From Amoebidium appalachense (lineage: Eukaryota; Ichthyosporea): 64,000 nt of DNA. The stretch covers positions 2,604,001 through 2,668,000 of the forward strand of contig CAVNZM010000010.1 in NCBI GenBank assembly GCA_963693365.1, written 5' to 3'. This document shows, one piece after another, positions 11,074-19,417 of the stretch. The position numbers were made by a program, and so were the translations under genes. Position 1 is the first letter of the stretch. Every line of letters begins with the position of its first letter. The notes below the pieces were generated by a model, which saw nothing but the letters and a program-made list of their open reading frames with translations, had not been told where the DNA came from and made no database searches.

Positions 11074-13119
11074 TCACACTCCTCCTCGGTCTCCTCCCCT
11101 CCCTCCCCCTCCCCCCGTGTGTCTACGTGTATTTGCATCACTCCCCCCCCCGGCCCCCTCCCCCACCGACTTTTTCACACCACGATTAAACTGAGGAATA
11201 ACTCTCTTTGGCCGAGAGGGAGCACTAGGCAACTCCCTCTGCACTAATCTAGCCTCATAAGCACGAATAGAAAACGGGCAATCCAAATGAAACTCAGGCA
11301 ACCACTGATCTTCCTGATAACCTCCCTCAAAACGAATTAAATAATAATTTACCTTACCTTCCTTACCTTCGATAACCTTTTTATCCATAATTTTATCTAC
11401 TGCAGCCTCCGATACATCCACCGACCCGTCATAGTCGGGGGTGAATGCATCTAACACTCGACGGCCCTCCGGCCGTTTAACCCTAAGGGCCCTATCATAA
11501 TATTCCTTTATATCATCTACATTATAAAATCTAACATCACTCTCATTATCTAACCTCTGCACCTTATATTCCGTCGGACCTAACCTAGCCACTATTTTAT
11601 ACGGACCGATAAAAAGAGGCAACCATTTCTTACCATACTTACGAAGACCTTCACCTTCACCCTTACCTTCCTGCTCCTGCTTATATCTCTTCTTCCTAGT
11701 ATGATCCCTAATTAAAACTAAAGTACCCTCGGCAAATTCACGTAACGGACGTGTGGACACGTCTGTACGTGCCTGTGCCTGCTGTGTACGGGCCAGAGCT
11801 GCATCACGTGCAGCCCGGGCCCGGGTTAGTAGCTGCTCCCGGAACTCAGTCCAGTGGGGATAAGTTAGTCGGTCAGCCCCCCCCATCGGCAAAAGTGCCG
11901 TATCTAACAAACTAATAGCCTCCTGCCCATAGACCAAATAAAACGGAGAAAAACCAGTCACAGCATGAGGGGTAGAATTATATGAATGAGCAATAAACCT
12001 AGACATATGATCCCAATCATTAGCCTCCACATCCACCATTTTGCCAAAGGACTTCTGAAACACTGCATGCACACGTTCAGAGATGGCATTTGCTTGAGGG
12101 TGATATGCAGACGTAGTGATATGAGCTACCCTTAAAATTTTACACACCTCCGACACCAACTGATTTAAAAACACACGACTCCTATCCGTTAACAAAACAC
12201 GAGGACAACCAAACCTAAGACAAATTTCATCCACAAAAATACGAGCAAACAAAACGGCATTAGCAGTGGGGAGAGGAAAAACTTCAACCCAACGAGTGGC
12301 CACATCGGTGACGGTAACAAGAACAGTGTTACCCTCAACCGTAGAATTAAAAGGACCGACCACATCCACTGCTACCCTTTCAAACATACGAACATTAAAA
12401 TCCCTAATAAACGACGGGCGGGAACGAGAGTGGGGACTCTCATTCCTTTCCTGACAATGCATGCATGACAACACATAATCCCTCACCTCCCTACTCATAC
12501 CCGGCCAAAAATACGAACGATTAACACGAAGCAACGTCCTATTTACACCTAAATGACCAGCCATGGGATGCTCATGCACCATATGCAAAACCTCAGGCAC
12601 AAGTGCCGTCGGGACCCAAACTCGGTGTCCGTCTGGCCCAGAACAATGATAAACTAAATCCTGCTCTACCTGACACATTTTTGCTAACTTAGCTACCTTA
12701 ATCATCTGCCTTTTATTTGTAAATTTAATCGAATCAACCGGCCCCTTTAAATAATTCTTAACCAGACCAATCAACACATCTTCCTCCTGAGCTAACTTAA
12801 TCAAAGCCGTAGGTGCTAAGGCAGGGGCCGAGCCATGAGACTCGGTCCCGACCTCAGACACCGACAAATACCTCCCCCCCCCTCTCCTACACTTATAAGC
12901 AAGCAACCCCGGAACCCAAGAAGACACATCCACAGACACAGCATCTATTCCTTTCTGCTCACTCGCCCCCCCCTTCCCCCCCCCTCCCCCCCCGTCTCTC
13001 ACTATCCCCCCCCTCCCCCTCCTTCTCTTCTTCAAACAAAATATAAGCAGCACGAGAGAGAGCATCACAGTCGACCATTGTTTCACCCTTGGCATAAAAC
13101 AATTTATAGGAGAACTCAC
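11074..13119 (-). CDS. Integrase with C-terminal chromodomain (Pol fragment)
   Basis: This frame carries an H-x-H-x2-C-x2-C-type zinc region (HEHPMAGHLGV ... CMHCQE), then the catalytic core. The core has Asp in VDVVGPF, Asp in LLTDRSRVF and Glu in NAISERVH, with exactly 35 residues between the second Asp and the Glu. A GPY/F module follows (LFIGPYKIVARLG), then a chromodomain-like segment (YYLIRFEGGYQEDQWLPE). Integrase inserts the cDNA; in related elements the chromodomain guides insertion towards particular chromatin. The first residues of the open frame overlap the RNase H frame and are a shifted reading. The true junction is in the G-rich Gly stretch near 12965-13020. The usual TDxGxxF is TDRSRVF here, a departure next to the catalytic Asp. 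Confidence 0.92.
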   Translation of the reverse strand: MSSPINCFMPRVKQWSTVMLSLVLLIFCLKKRRRGRGGIVRDGGGGGGKGGASEQKGIDAVSVDVSSWVPGLLAYKCRRGGGRYLSVSEVGTESHGSAPALAPTALIKLAQEEDVLIGLVKNYLKGPVDSIKFTNKRQMIKVAKLAKMCQVEQDLVYHCSGPDGHRVWVPTALVPEVLHMVHEHPMAGHLGVNRTLLRVNRSYFWPGMSREVRDYVLSCMHCQERNESPHSRSRPSFIRDFNVRMFERVAVDVVGPFNSTVEGNTVLVTVTDVATRWVEVFPLPTANAVLFARIFVDEICLRFGCPRVLLTDRSRVFLNQLVSEVCKILRVAHITTSAYHPQANAISERVHAVFQKSFGKMVDVEANDWDHMSRFIAHSYNSTPHAVTGFSPFYLVYGQEAISLLDTALLPMGGADRLTYPHWTEFREQLLTRARAARDAALARTQQAQARTDVSTRPLREFAEGTLVLIRDHTRKKRYKQEQEGKGEGEGLRKYGKKWLPLFIGPYKIVARLGPTEYKVQRLDNESDVRFYNVDDIKEYYDRALRVKRPEGRRVLDAFTPDYDGSVDVSEAAVDKIMDKKVIEGKEGKVNYYLIRFEGGYQEDQWLPEFHLDCPFSIRAYEARLVQRELPSAPSRPKRVIPQFNRGVKKSVGEGAGGGSDANTRRHTGGGGGRGGDRGGV

Positions 13120-13417
13120 CGAGAGCCGCGGCCCACTTCTGCATCCTCTCGTTGACCAGACGAGTGGTGCCGGCCATGGCTAGGCAGGGCTTGTGGTCGG
13201 TGTAGACCTCAAACGTCCTGCCTGCGAGTATATACCTCCATGCCTGTGAGACTGCCCAAAAGATAGCATGGGACTCTCTCTCCGGATTGCTATATCTACG
13301 TTCACTTTTACTAAATGAACGACTAGCATAAGCAATCACTCTATCCTGCCCCTCCTGCACTTGATATAACACGGCCCCCTCAGCAACCTTACTTGCATCG
13401 CACCGAACTTTAAACAT
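12959..13417 (-). CDS. RNase H domain (Pol fragment)
   Basis: The Ty3-type RNase H signature is intact: the first Asp in KVRCDASKVAEGAVLYQ, Glu in SNPERESHAIFWAV and Asp in FEVYTDHKPC, then the tail DCDALSRAAY. The frame ends in a Glu/Gly stretch at C-runs (plus strand), and the integrase frame takes over there. Upstream, a third frame links it to the reverse transcriptase: positions 13426-13532 read AFEKLKLALQSS followed by MLVHPDF, the usual connection region. The frame changes lie at C8 (13418-13425) and C9 (13533-13541). Confidence 0.92.
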   Translation of the reverse strand: MFKVRCDASKVAEGAVLYQVQEGQDRVIAYASRSFSKSERRYSNPERESHAIFWAVSQAWRYILAGRTFEVYTDHKPCLAMAGTTRLVNERMQKWAAALGEFSYKLFYAKGETMVDCDALSRAAYILFEEEKEGEGGDSERRGGRGGEGGGE

Positions 13418-13519
13418 CCCCCCCCGGCCGAAAAATCAGGATGAACAAGCATACTCGAAGACTGCAAAGCTAACTTAAGCTTTTCGAAAGCAGAAACAGC
13501 ATCAACATTCCAATCTATT

Positions 13520-14635
13520 CTATTCTTCTTCTCCCCCCCCCGTCTGACTAGTTAACGGCAAAGCAAGCATACTATAGTCCTTAATATAACGACGAAGATA
13601 ATTAGTTAAACCTAAAAATTGCCTTAGTTGAGTGACAGTCTGAGGACGGGGCCACTCAACTATGGCCCGGATTTTCTCCGGATCAGGGGAAAGACCATTA
13701 CTAGACACAATATGACCTAAAAACTTAACCTCCGGCACACCAATCACAGTCTTGCTACCGCTAATACGAAGACCAGACTCACCCAAAGCTAAAAATACTT
13801 TTTCACAATTATTAACTAACTCCTCAAATGACCTACCTTTAATTAAAACATCATCCAAATAAGGGTGGCATACATCCAAATGAGGGTGGAGAATTTTATA
13901 CATTACCCGGCACAACATAGCTGGAGAGGAGAGCAAACCCATCGGCACCACCTTGTACTGGAACAGCTGGTCACCCAGTGCAAAGGCAGTCTTCTCCTTG
14001 CTGCTCTCCTCCAACCTTATCTGCCAAAAAGCTGCTTTTAAATCAAGTTTAGCAAAGTGAGTATAGCCGTGCAGCTGTGAAAGCTGCTCGTCTATGTTAG
14101 GGAGAGGCCATTGGTCTGCCTTAGTGATCCGATTCAGAGCCCTGTAATCGTTCACTAGGCGCCAAGACCCGTCGGGCTTCTTAACCAATAGCACCGGACT
14201 TCTCCACGGACTCGAACTATGCTCCACATGACCCTTTTTTAACATATCACTCACTATTATTAGCGCATCCGACAATTTATACTGCTCCATTCTATAGCTA
14301 GGCATCACTACCGGCCTATTATCACCTGTGTCGATCTGCATTTCAAACCCTTTAACGAAGCCTACTTCGTTATCATCGGCCAGAAATGCAAACCGAGTCC
14401 TATCAAATAACTTAGCTAGCAATTTTTTCTGTTCTACCGTCCAATCCCCCTCCTTCATACCAAACGGCAATACTAACTCCGGGTTACCCCCATCACAAGT
14501 GGATGCATCCTTATTCACCGGAGTGCCACTTAACATTTCACCTCCTGTATTACATCGGTGCTGCTCGGGGTGAGGTTGAGGTACCTCCGGATATAGGCGG
14601 TCACCCTTAGCACCCCCCTCCCCCCGGCACACCAA
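13520..14635 (-). CDS. Reverse transcriptase (Pol fragment)
   Basis: This is a Ty3/gypsy reverse transcriptase. Visible blocks in order are WRLVNDYRALNRIT, FAKLDLKAAFWQI (first catalytic Asp), the MGLLSSPAMLCRVM region, the YLDD box (HPYLDDVLIKG) and LGHIVSSNGL. It copies the element RNA into DNA. The frame overlaps the protease frame by about 29 nt in a region with two C6 runs (14613-14625), so the two would need a shift to be joined. Confidence 0.95.
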   Translation of the reverse strand: MVCRGEGGAKGDRLYPEVPQPHPEQHRCNTGGEMLSGTPVNKDASTCDGGNPELVLPFGMKEGDWTVEQKKLLAKLFDRTRFAFLADDNEVGFVKGFEMQIDTGDNRPVVMPSYRMEQYKLSDALIIVSDMLKKGHVEHSSSPWRSPVLLVKKPDGSWRLVNDYRALNRITKADQWPLPNIDEQLSQLHGYTHFAKLDLKAAFWQIRLEESSKEKTAFALGDQLFQYKVVPMGLLSSPAMLCRVMYKILHPHLDVCHPYLDDVLIKGRSFEELVNNCEKVFLALGESGLRISGSKTVIGVPEVKFLGHIVSSNGLSPDPEKIRAIVEWPRPQTVTQLRQFLGLTNYLRRYIKDYSMLALPLTSQTGGGEEE

Positions 14636-16196
14636 TGCCCCCGGGCAATTCCTGATGAGTTAGTGCATGTATGTGGGGGGCCAGGTCTGTGGCCACCCTG
14701 CCCCCCACGGTGTTGGTTAACCCGTCAGATCCACGGGTTAGACCAACACCCTCCCCCCTTGCCTGCACATTCTCACACCCGGGGTGACCCTCCTTCCTCT
14801 TGGGGGTCGGGGGAGTGGGACCGGTGCTGTCCCGGTCCCCCCCCCCATCGTGTCGGGTGACATTTTGGTGGCTAACGTTAAATAAAGTTGTTCCCCCTCC
14901 TCCTGAGTCACCCTTCGAGCCGGCATCCTCCTTTTGGGTAATAAGAGAGACCTCTATACTACCAATCTCATTAGTGAAACTACCGACGGAAACACCTGAC
15001 CTAATCACTATAGGCTCGATGCCCGGATTCACTAATTCTATTTCTATTGTCTTATCCGGCCATACCCTACTAAGGGTCCATTGGGCCACCTCCTGAAATG
15101 GGGTTTTCGGAGTAAAAACCCCTAAATCCCCTATCCTAACATGATTGCCGGCCCGGACACGTACCGTTTGGCACTGATAAGGCTCGATTACTACTTCAGC
15201 TACCGTTCTAGCACCAGACTGATAACCGTCGAGCCCATCATGGGTTTTAATTTTAACGCCGGACTGCAATTCTAAAACATTCGTACGTTCAAACAAAGCA
15301 TTCACATGTCTACGGAAAAATGGGGCTCCCAACAAAACACTTTGAGCTAAATCCTTAACCACATAACAAGCAATATGCATAGCCTGGCCACCTATCTCAC
15401 ACGGCAACACACAAACACCTTCCACAGACATACTACTATTATTAGCACTACCTAAGGCTGTGCTAGAAGCATCTAAAATAGGAATTTCCCCCCCGGCCTG
15501 ATTAAAACGACGAATAAACGAAGCATGCACACAATTAACCTGAGCCCCTCCATCGAGCAAAGCAACAGCCTTCAACTTACCATCAGCTAACCATACGTCT
15601 ATATAATGCCGGCTAAAACCAACTAAATCCTCCTCCAATTCAAGCAACACATCATCACTCACACCCAATCCCTGCCCACGAAGACTTACACCCTCGATAC
15701 CTACGTGTAACATACCTACCTGTGGTGCCTGCACGGGTGGGGTGGGGTGTGTATGTGGTGTGGGTGGTGGTGGAGTGTGTGTGTGTGATGTGTGGGTGGG
15801 TGGTGTGTGTGTGTTTGGTGTATGTGTGGGTGTGTGTGTGGGTGTAGGTGTGTCTGCAACCGTCGTATGTTGTTGTGGTGGTGTGTTTCTACGTGTCTGT
15901 GTCTTCCCCCCCCTTCCCCCTTTACTCGTGTGTGTCCCCCCCCCTCCCGGAAACAATGGCACAGAAACCCCCTCCGGTGTGGTTAGAATAAACACCGGGT
16001 TGGGACAAGAAACACTGAGACCATCCACTTGTGGCTGGGGAACCTCCCCCAACCACAAAACATTCACACCATTCATACCTTTGGTAGAGTCACCCCACAA
16101 ACATTCATGCCATACCACCTCGACGCTGTCTTGAGGACCCACGACGATGCCCCTCGTCGAACTGCTGCTGCTGTCCGCTACGTCCACCACGCCCAC
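14607..16196 (-). CDS. Aspartic protease region with low-complexity N-terminus (Gag-Pol fragment)
   Basis: The first part is Thr/His/Pro-rich (encoded by a TG-rich tract at 15720-15860 on the plus strand) and has no recognisable capsid or zinc-knuckle motif. The second half looks like a retropepsin: VALLDGGAQVNCVH, with a later hydrophobic-Gly strand (SVLLGAPFFRR). The active site reads Asp-Gly-Gly instead of the usual Asp-Thr/Ser-Gly. This could be a tolerated variant or could mean an impaired protease. The start given is the first position of the open frame; real translation probably begins in the upstream leader frame at 16338. Confidence 0.8.
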   Translation of the reverse strand: MGVVDVADSSSSSTRGIVVGPQDSVEVVWHECLWGDSTKGMNGVNVLWLGEVPQPQVDGLSVSCPNPVFILTTPEGVSVPLFPGGGGTHTSKGGRGGKTQTRRNTPPQQHTTVADTPTPTHTPTHTPNTHTPPTHTSHTHTPPPPTPHTHPTPPVQAPQVGMLHVGIEGVSLRGQGLGVSDDVLLELEEDLVGFSRHYIDVWLADGKLKAVALLDGGAQVNCVHASFIRRFNQAGGEIPILDASSTALGSANNSSMSVEGVCVLPCEIGGQAMHIACYVVKDLAQSVLLGAPFFRRHVNALFERTNVLELQSGVKIKTHDGLDGYQSGARTVAEVVIEPYQCQTVRVRAGNHVRIGDLGVFTPKTPFQEVAQWTLSRVWPDKTIEIELVNPGIEPIVIRSGVSVGSFTNEIGSIEVSLITQKEDAGSKGDSGGGGTTLFNVSHQNVTRHDGGGDRDSTGPTPPTPKRKEGHPGCENVQARGEGVGLTRGSDGLTNTVGGRVATDLAPHIHALTHQELPGGIGVPGGGGC

Positions 16197-16338
16197 GACC
16201 GCTGGTGTTTGAGTGTAAACTAAAAGCTGTTGTGTTTCTGGCGTCTATAGCTAGTGTGTGAACCTGTGGTATCTGTGTGTGCAGGGAGCTATCCTCCGCT
16301 GCCAACGCGTAGAACATATCTACGTGAAACTTAGCCAT
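16105..16338 (-). CDS. Short Arg/Gly/Gln-rich leader, probable start of Gag-Pol
   Basis: This begins with ATG 128 nt inside the 5' LTR and encodes about 70 residues ending in an RG-rich, poly-Gln stretch (GRGRGGRSGQQQQF). It overlaps the protease frame, so one frame change would join them. It is far shorter than a normal Gag and shows no capsid fold motif that I can see. Confidence 0.5.
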   Translation of the reverse strand: MAKFHVDMFYALAAEDSSLHTQIPQVHTLAIDARNTTAFSLHSNTSGRGRGGRSGQQQQFDEGHRRGSSRQRRGGMA

Positions 16339-16466
16339 GGTGTTGTGTGTGCCCTAGTTGAGAGGTTGTGTTTATGTTTGTGTTTTTGAGGTGTAGCAAC
16401 AGCCCAGAAGGAACTGTCACCGCGTTACCCTAGCGCGAAAAACCGCACTAAAAGAAAGGTGTAGCT

Positions 16467-17105
16467 TGTCGTATCCTAATATATGTGTACTAGAGACGCG
16501 GCACTCTACTAAGTGTACACACACGAAAAGGAACGAACGTGTACGAAAAACGGTAAAGTTTATTAAGACCAGGCCCCGACGGGCAAACTTAGATCCGTAC
16601 GGATTGAGTCTAAGTTACGACTGAGGCCATCAAGGCCGTGCCCTACAAGATCATCATCACCTGGCCCCCTACGATGCCACATTCCATTAACATTCCGATC
16701 TACTTTTATCGTGCGCCTGCACGAGCTAAGTCGATCTACTCAACTAATATATTTATCCAAGTCTCACCCCTCACCCTCCCCCTAGTGGCACCGCAGAGTC
16801 TAAATCTACATTTCATACTATCCTCCCCCCCCTCCCTCCCCCCCTTTCCTCTACATCTAAATATATAAATACGTTTGGCAACATATACTATCAAACCTTG
16901 CCAATCCTTACAAAAGGGCTTCTGCCCGAACAATGACATTCCTAAGTCCTCCTACGATCTATCCTACACACTAATTAGAATTCTATTGGACGGCTGTCCC
17001 GGCTGACGTGGTCCAATGCCCTGCGCCGGCAGAGGCAAGATGCACGCAGCTGTACAGCTATCTTGAGGCCCCGGACTTGATCTTGATGATCTGTGGACCC
17101 GGGCC

Positions 17106-17138
<33 letters not shown>

Positions 17139-17189
17139 ATCTCGATCGTAGACTTAGGCTAATCTGCTGAGACGGATTAGTATATGTCA
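16467..17189 (-). repeat. 5' LTR of the Ty3/gypsy element
   Basis: 723 nt, with the same TG...CA ends as the copy at 10140-10871. Being upstream in the direction of transcription, it should carry the promoter. The C-run at 17107-17137 is 31 nt here. Confidence 0.95.
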
Positions 17190-17194
17190 GCTAC
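17190..17194. repeat. Target-site duplication GCTAC, right copy
   Basis: Identical to 10135-10139 and directly next to the LTR end. Confidence 0.95.
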
Positions 17195-19212
17195 TCTGAC
17201 TACTCTGAGATCCTGATTGGCTGCCTCCAGACTTGCGGCCACGATTACTTTGCTTTCGATCGTGCCATTGCAGCTGCGTCTCTCCAGCAGGTGGCAACGG
17301 CAGGTCCAGCACAGCAGATGCACGAGAAGGGAGTGGGAACTGCCCACCAGCCGAGGGCTGGCCCACATGGCCCAAGTAAGGATGGGGACTGTGCTGCGGC
17401 AGTAGCCCAGGCATGGGGAAGGCAGGGCCGGGCTGAGGCGGCATGATGCCCCACGGTGGGGGCCAGCCATGTGGGTGGTGCGGGCCTGGATGGGGTGCAG
17501 GGGACATGTGCAGCACAAGGCCCTGCTGCATTTCAAGCGGGGGTGCTGGTGGCATGGCATCCTGATTAATTGGCTGCAACCCAACGTGGGCAGCAAAATC
17601 TTGGCCCGATTGGAGCCGGGCCAGCCCTTGCCCTGGCGGCCACACGTCTTGCAGGTCTTGGGGACAGCTCTCTGGGGTGGCTGCATAGGAGGGGGCACCG
17701 GCAAATCCATCTGCAGGGGCCCCTCAGGCCCAATGTCGCAATGCTTCTTGCCCACACGCATGGGCAAGGGCCGCTCACGCTGCGCCTCTGCATCGACACC
17801 GTCTGGAACAGGGAGGGATGGCAGGGGGGCAGGCCGTATGGTTGCTGGCACAGCGTCTGCCCTCTCCTCGCGCATACGCTTGCGGTGATCTGCCAGGCCC
17901 TCGTGTGTGGAGCGCTGTGCATGTGCCGTCTGCCAGGTCTTCCACTTGTCGAAATGCTTCTTGATGTAGGCCGCATCCTTCATGTAGATGCCCCCAGCCA
18001 CAGAGGCAGCCTTGTTGAAGTCTTGGGCCAAAGCCTCGAACAGCTGGCCGTTGGGCTTTGCATGTGCCTTGTAGGTGCCCAGGAGCAGCGTGCTGAATAG
18101 CTTGCGCTCCTGAGGGGTAAGCACCGGAAGGAAGGGGATGGCCACATGTTGCTTCTGCGCCAGGAACTTGTAGTCGCCCCTCAGTGCAGGGTCAGGCTGT
18201 GGTGCACCACGCGCCACCTGGTCCCCCCCCCCCATGGCAGCACCGTCACCCTCCTCGACCTCACAGTCCTCTGGCCCGCCCATCACGCCATTGGCTGCAG
18301 GCTCGTTGTTATCTGACGGAGGTGGGGGTGCGGGCACCGCAACTGGCTCCTGCGCCGGGGTATTGGCCACACAGGAGAGGGGGGCAAAGTTGAAGTAATC
18401 CTCCGGTAGCTTGTAGCAGCCCACGGGTACCAACTGGGGGTCGAGGTGATGGCCGTACAGCATCAGGGCCAGTGCCTCCATCATGTCGTCCACAATCCAG
18501 GGGCTGTAGTGGGGGGGGGGGGCGATGCCTGGCCCAGGCGGTTGCGGTAGTGTGCACGCAGGTTTTGGCGGTGGCGCCTATTGGACATGGTGGCGTCCAG
18601 CAGGCGCAGCGACATGCGTGTGGCCCCAAAGTGGGTGGCCAGGGGGGTGTGCACTGCCCCCCTCCACCTCGTTGGTGCCCCGGATGCAGCGGTAGGGCAT
18701 GAGCCCATCTGCGTCGGCAGTGGTCTCGTAGTAGATAGGCAGGCCGGGGGGGTCCGGCAGACAGCCGTTTTGGGCGTGCTCGAGCAGCGACTGTGGGGGC
18801 ACAAGCAAACATCAGAGAGATGGGTGGGTGGTGGTGGTGGTAGTGTGTGTGTAAGGGGTTGCTGCTGCTCGGCAGGGGGAGGACTGGCAGGGGGAGGGGC
18901 TGGGTCAGGGACCACCGGCGCCTCGGCACCTGGGTCCGGTGGGGGCTGAATGGGCCGTAGCCACTGCAGGTGCACCATCAGCTCAAAAGGCAGCGGGCCC
19001 AGCTCGCCCAGGGTCTTGCCCTTGTCGGGGCCAAAGGGCACCTGCATGGCCGGCGACAGCACCTGATCCACCCGCACCACTGCATGCTTCTTGCCCACCT
19101 TCATGCCCCCCCAGCGCTCCGGCTGCACAGCCAGCATGCGCATGAGCGTTGGCACATGCGCATGTAAATGTATCATGAAATTCATAGCATTGTGCATGCG
19201 GCTATCTATCAT
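17195..19212 (-). pseudogene. Transposon-like gene, interrupted by the LTR element
   Basis: Minus-strand coding pieces in order: from ATG 19212 (FELMVHLQWLRPIQ and before), an intron with acceptor CCCCACAG at about 18796, then YYETTADADGLMPYRCIRGTN followed by EVEGG, a block with LRLLDATMSNRRHRQNLRAH, HYSPWIVDDMMEALALML, a Lys-rich helix (KKHFDKWKTWQ), a short Cys pair (CKTCGRQ) and a Gln/Ser-rich end. An RGTN-x-VEGG block followed by an Arg/His/Asn-rich helix recalls the late part of RNase H-fold transposases; I cannot name the family. Frame changes lie at C6 (18657-18662), G12 (18511-18522) and near 17640. The Ty3/gypsy element entered the 3' end, and the frame would continue at 10134. Confidence 0.6.
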
Positions 19213-19417
19213 CCATTCTTAGATATGAACCATTATTACGAAGTCGGTGAGATATATTTGAGATAACTTCTTTATAGAAAAAGAGATGAAATTGTGAGAA
19301 AGTATTGATCTGCTCCCCCCTCCCCCTCCCACCTTTCGCCTCCGTCTATCCCAGCTTAAGTCACAGTGGGGTAGAGTTGATGTATGTGTATGCTATGCTA
19401 CGAAACACCCTATATAT
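19213..19417. other. Short spacer between two mobile elements
   Basis: AT-rich in the first half, with a C-rich patch at 19315-19340. I see no gene. It should contain the left junction of the LINE, but no duplicated target was found. Confidence 0.5.

Larger units (their letters stand above)
10140..17189 (-). mobile_element. Complete Ty3/gypsy chromovirus LTR retrotransposon
   Basis: The element is about 7.05 kb, read on the minus strand, with LTRs of 723 and 732 nt bounded by TG...CA and flanked by GCTAC. The order of domains in transcription is a short Arg/Gly/Gln-rich leader, aspartic protease, reverse transcriptase, RNase H, integrase and chromodomain. This order, with integrase last and a chromodomain after it, marks the Ty3/gypsy chromovirus group (established family knowledge). 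The reading frame is broken into several pieces, at short G-runs where the junctions can be located. No capsid-like Gag domain and no CCHC knuckle were found. A primer-binding site next to the 5' LTR was not recognised. LTRs without substitutions imply a recent insertion. Confidence 0.95.
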
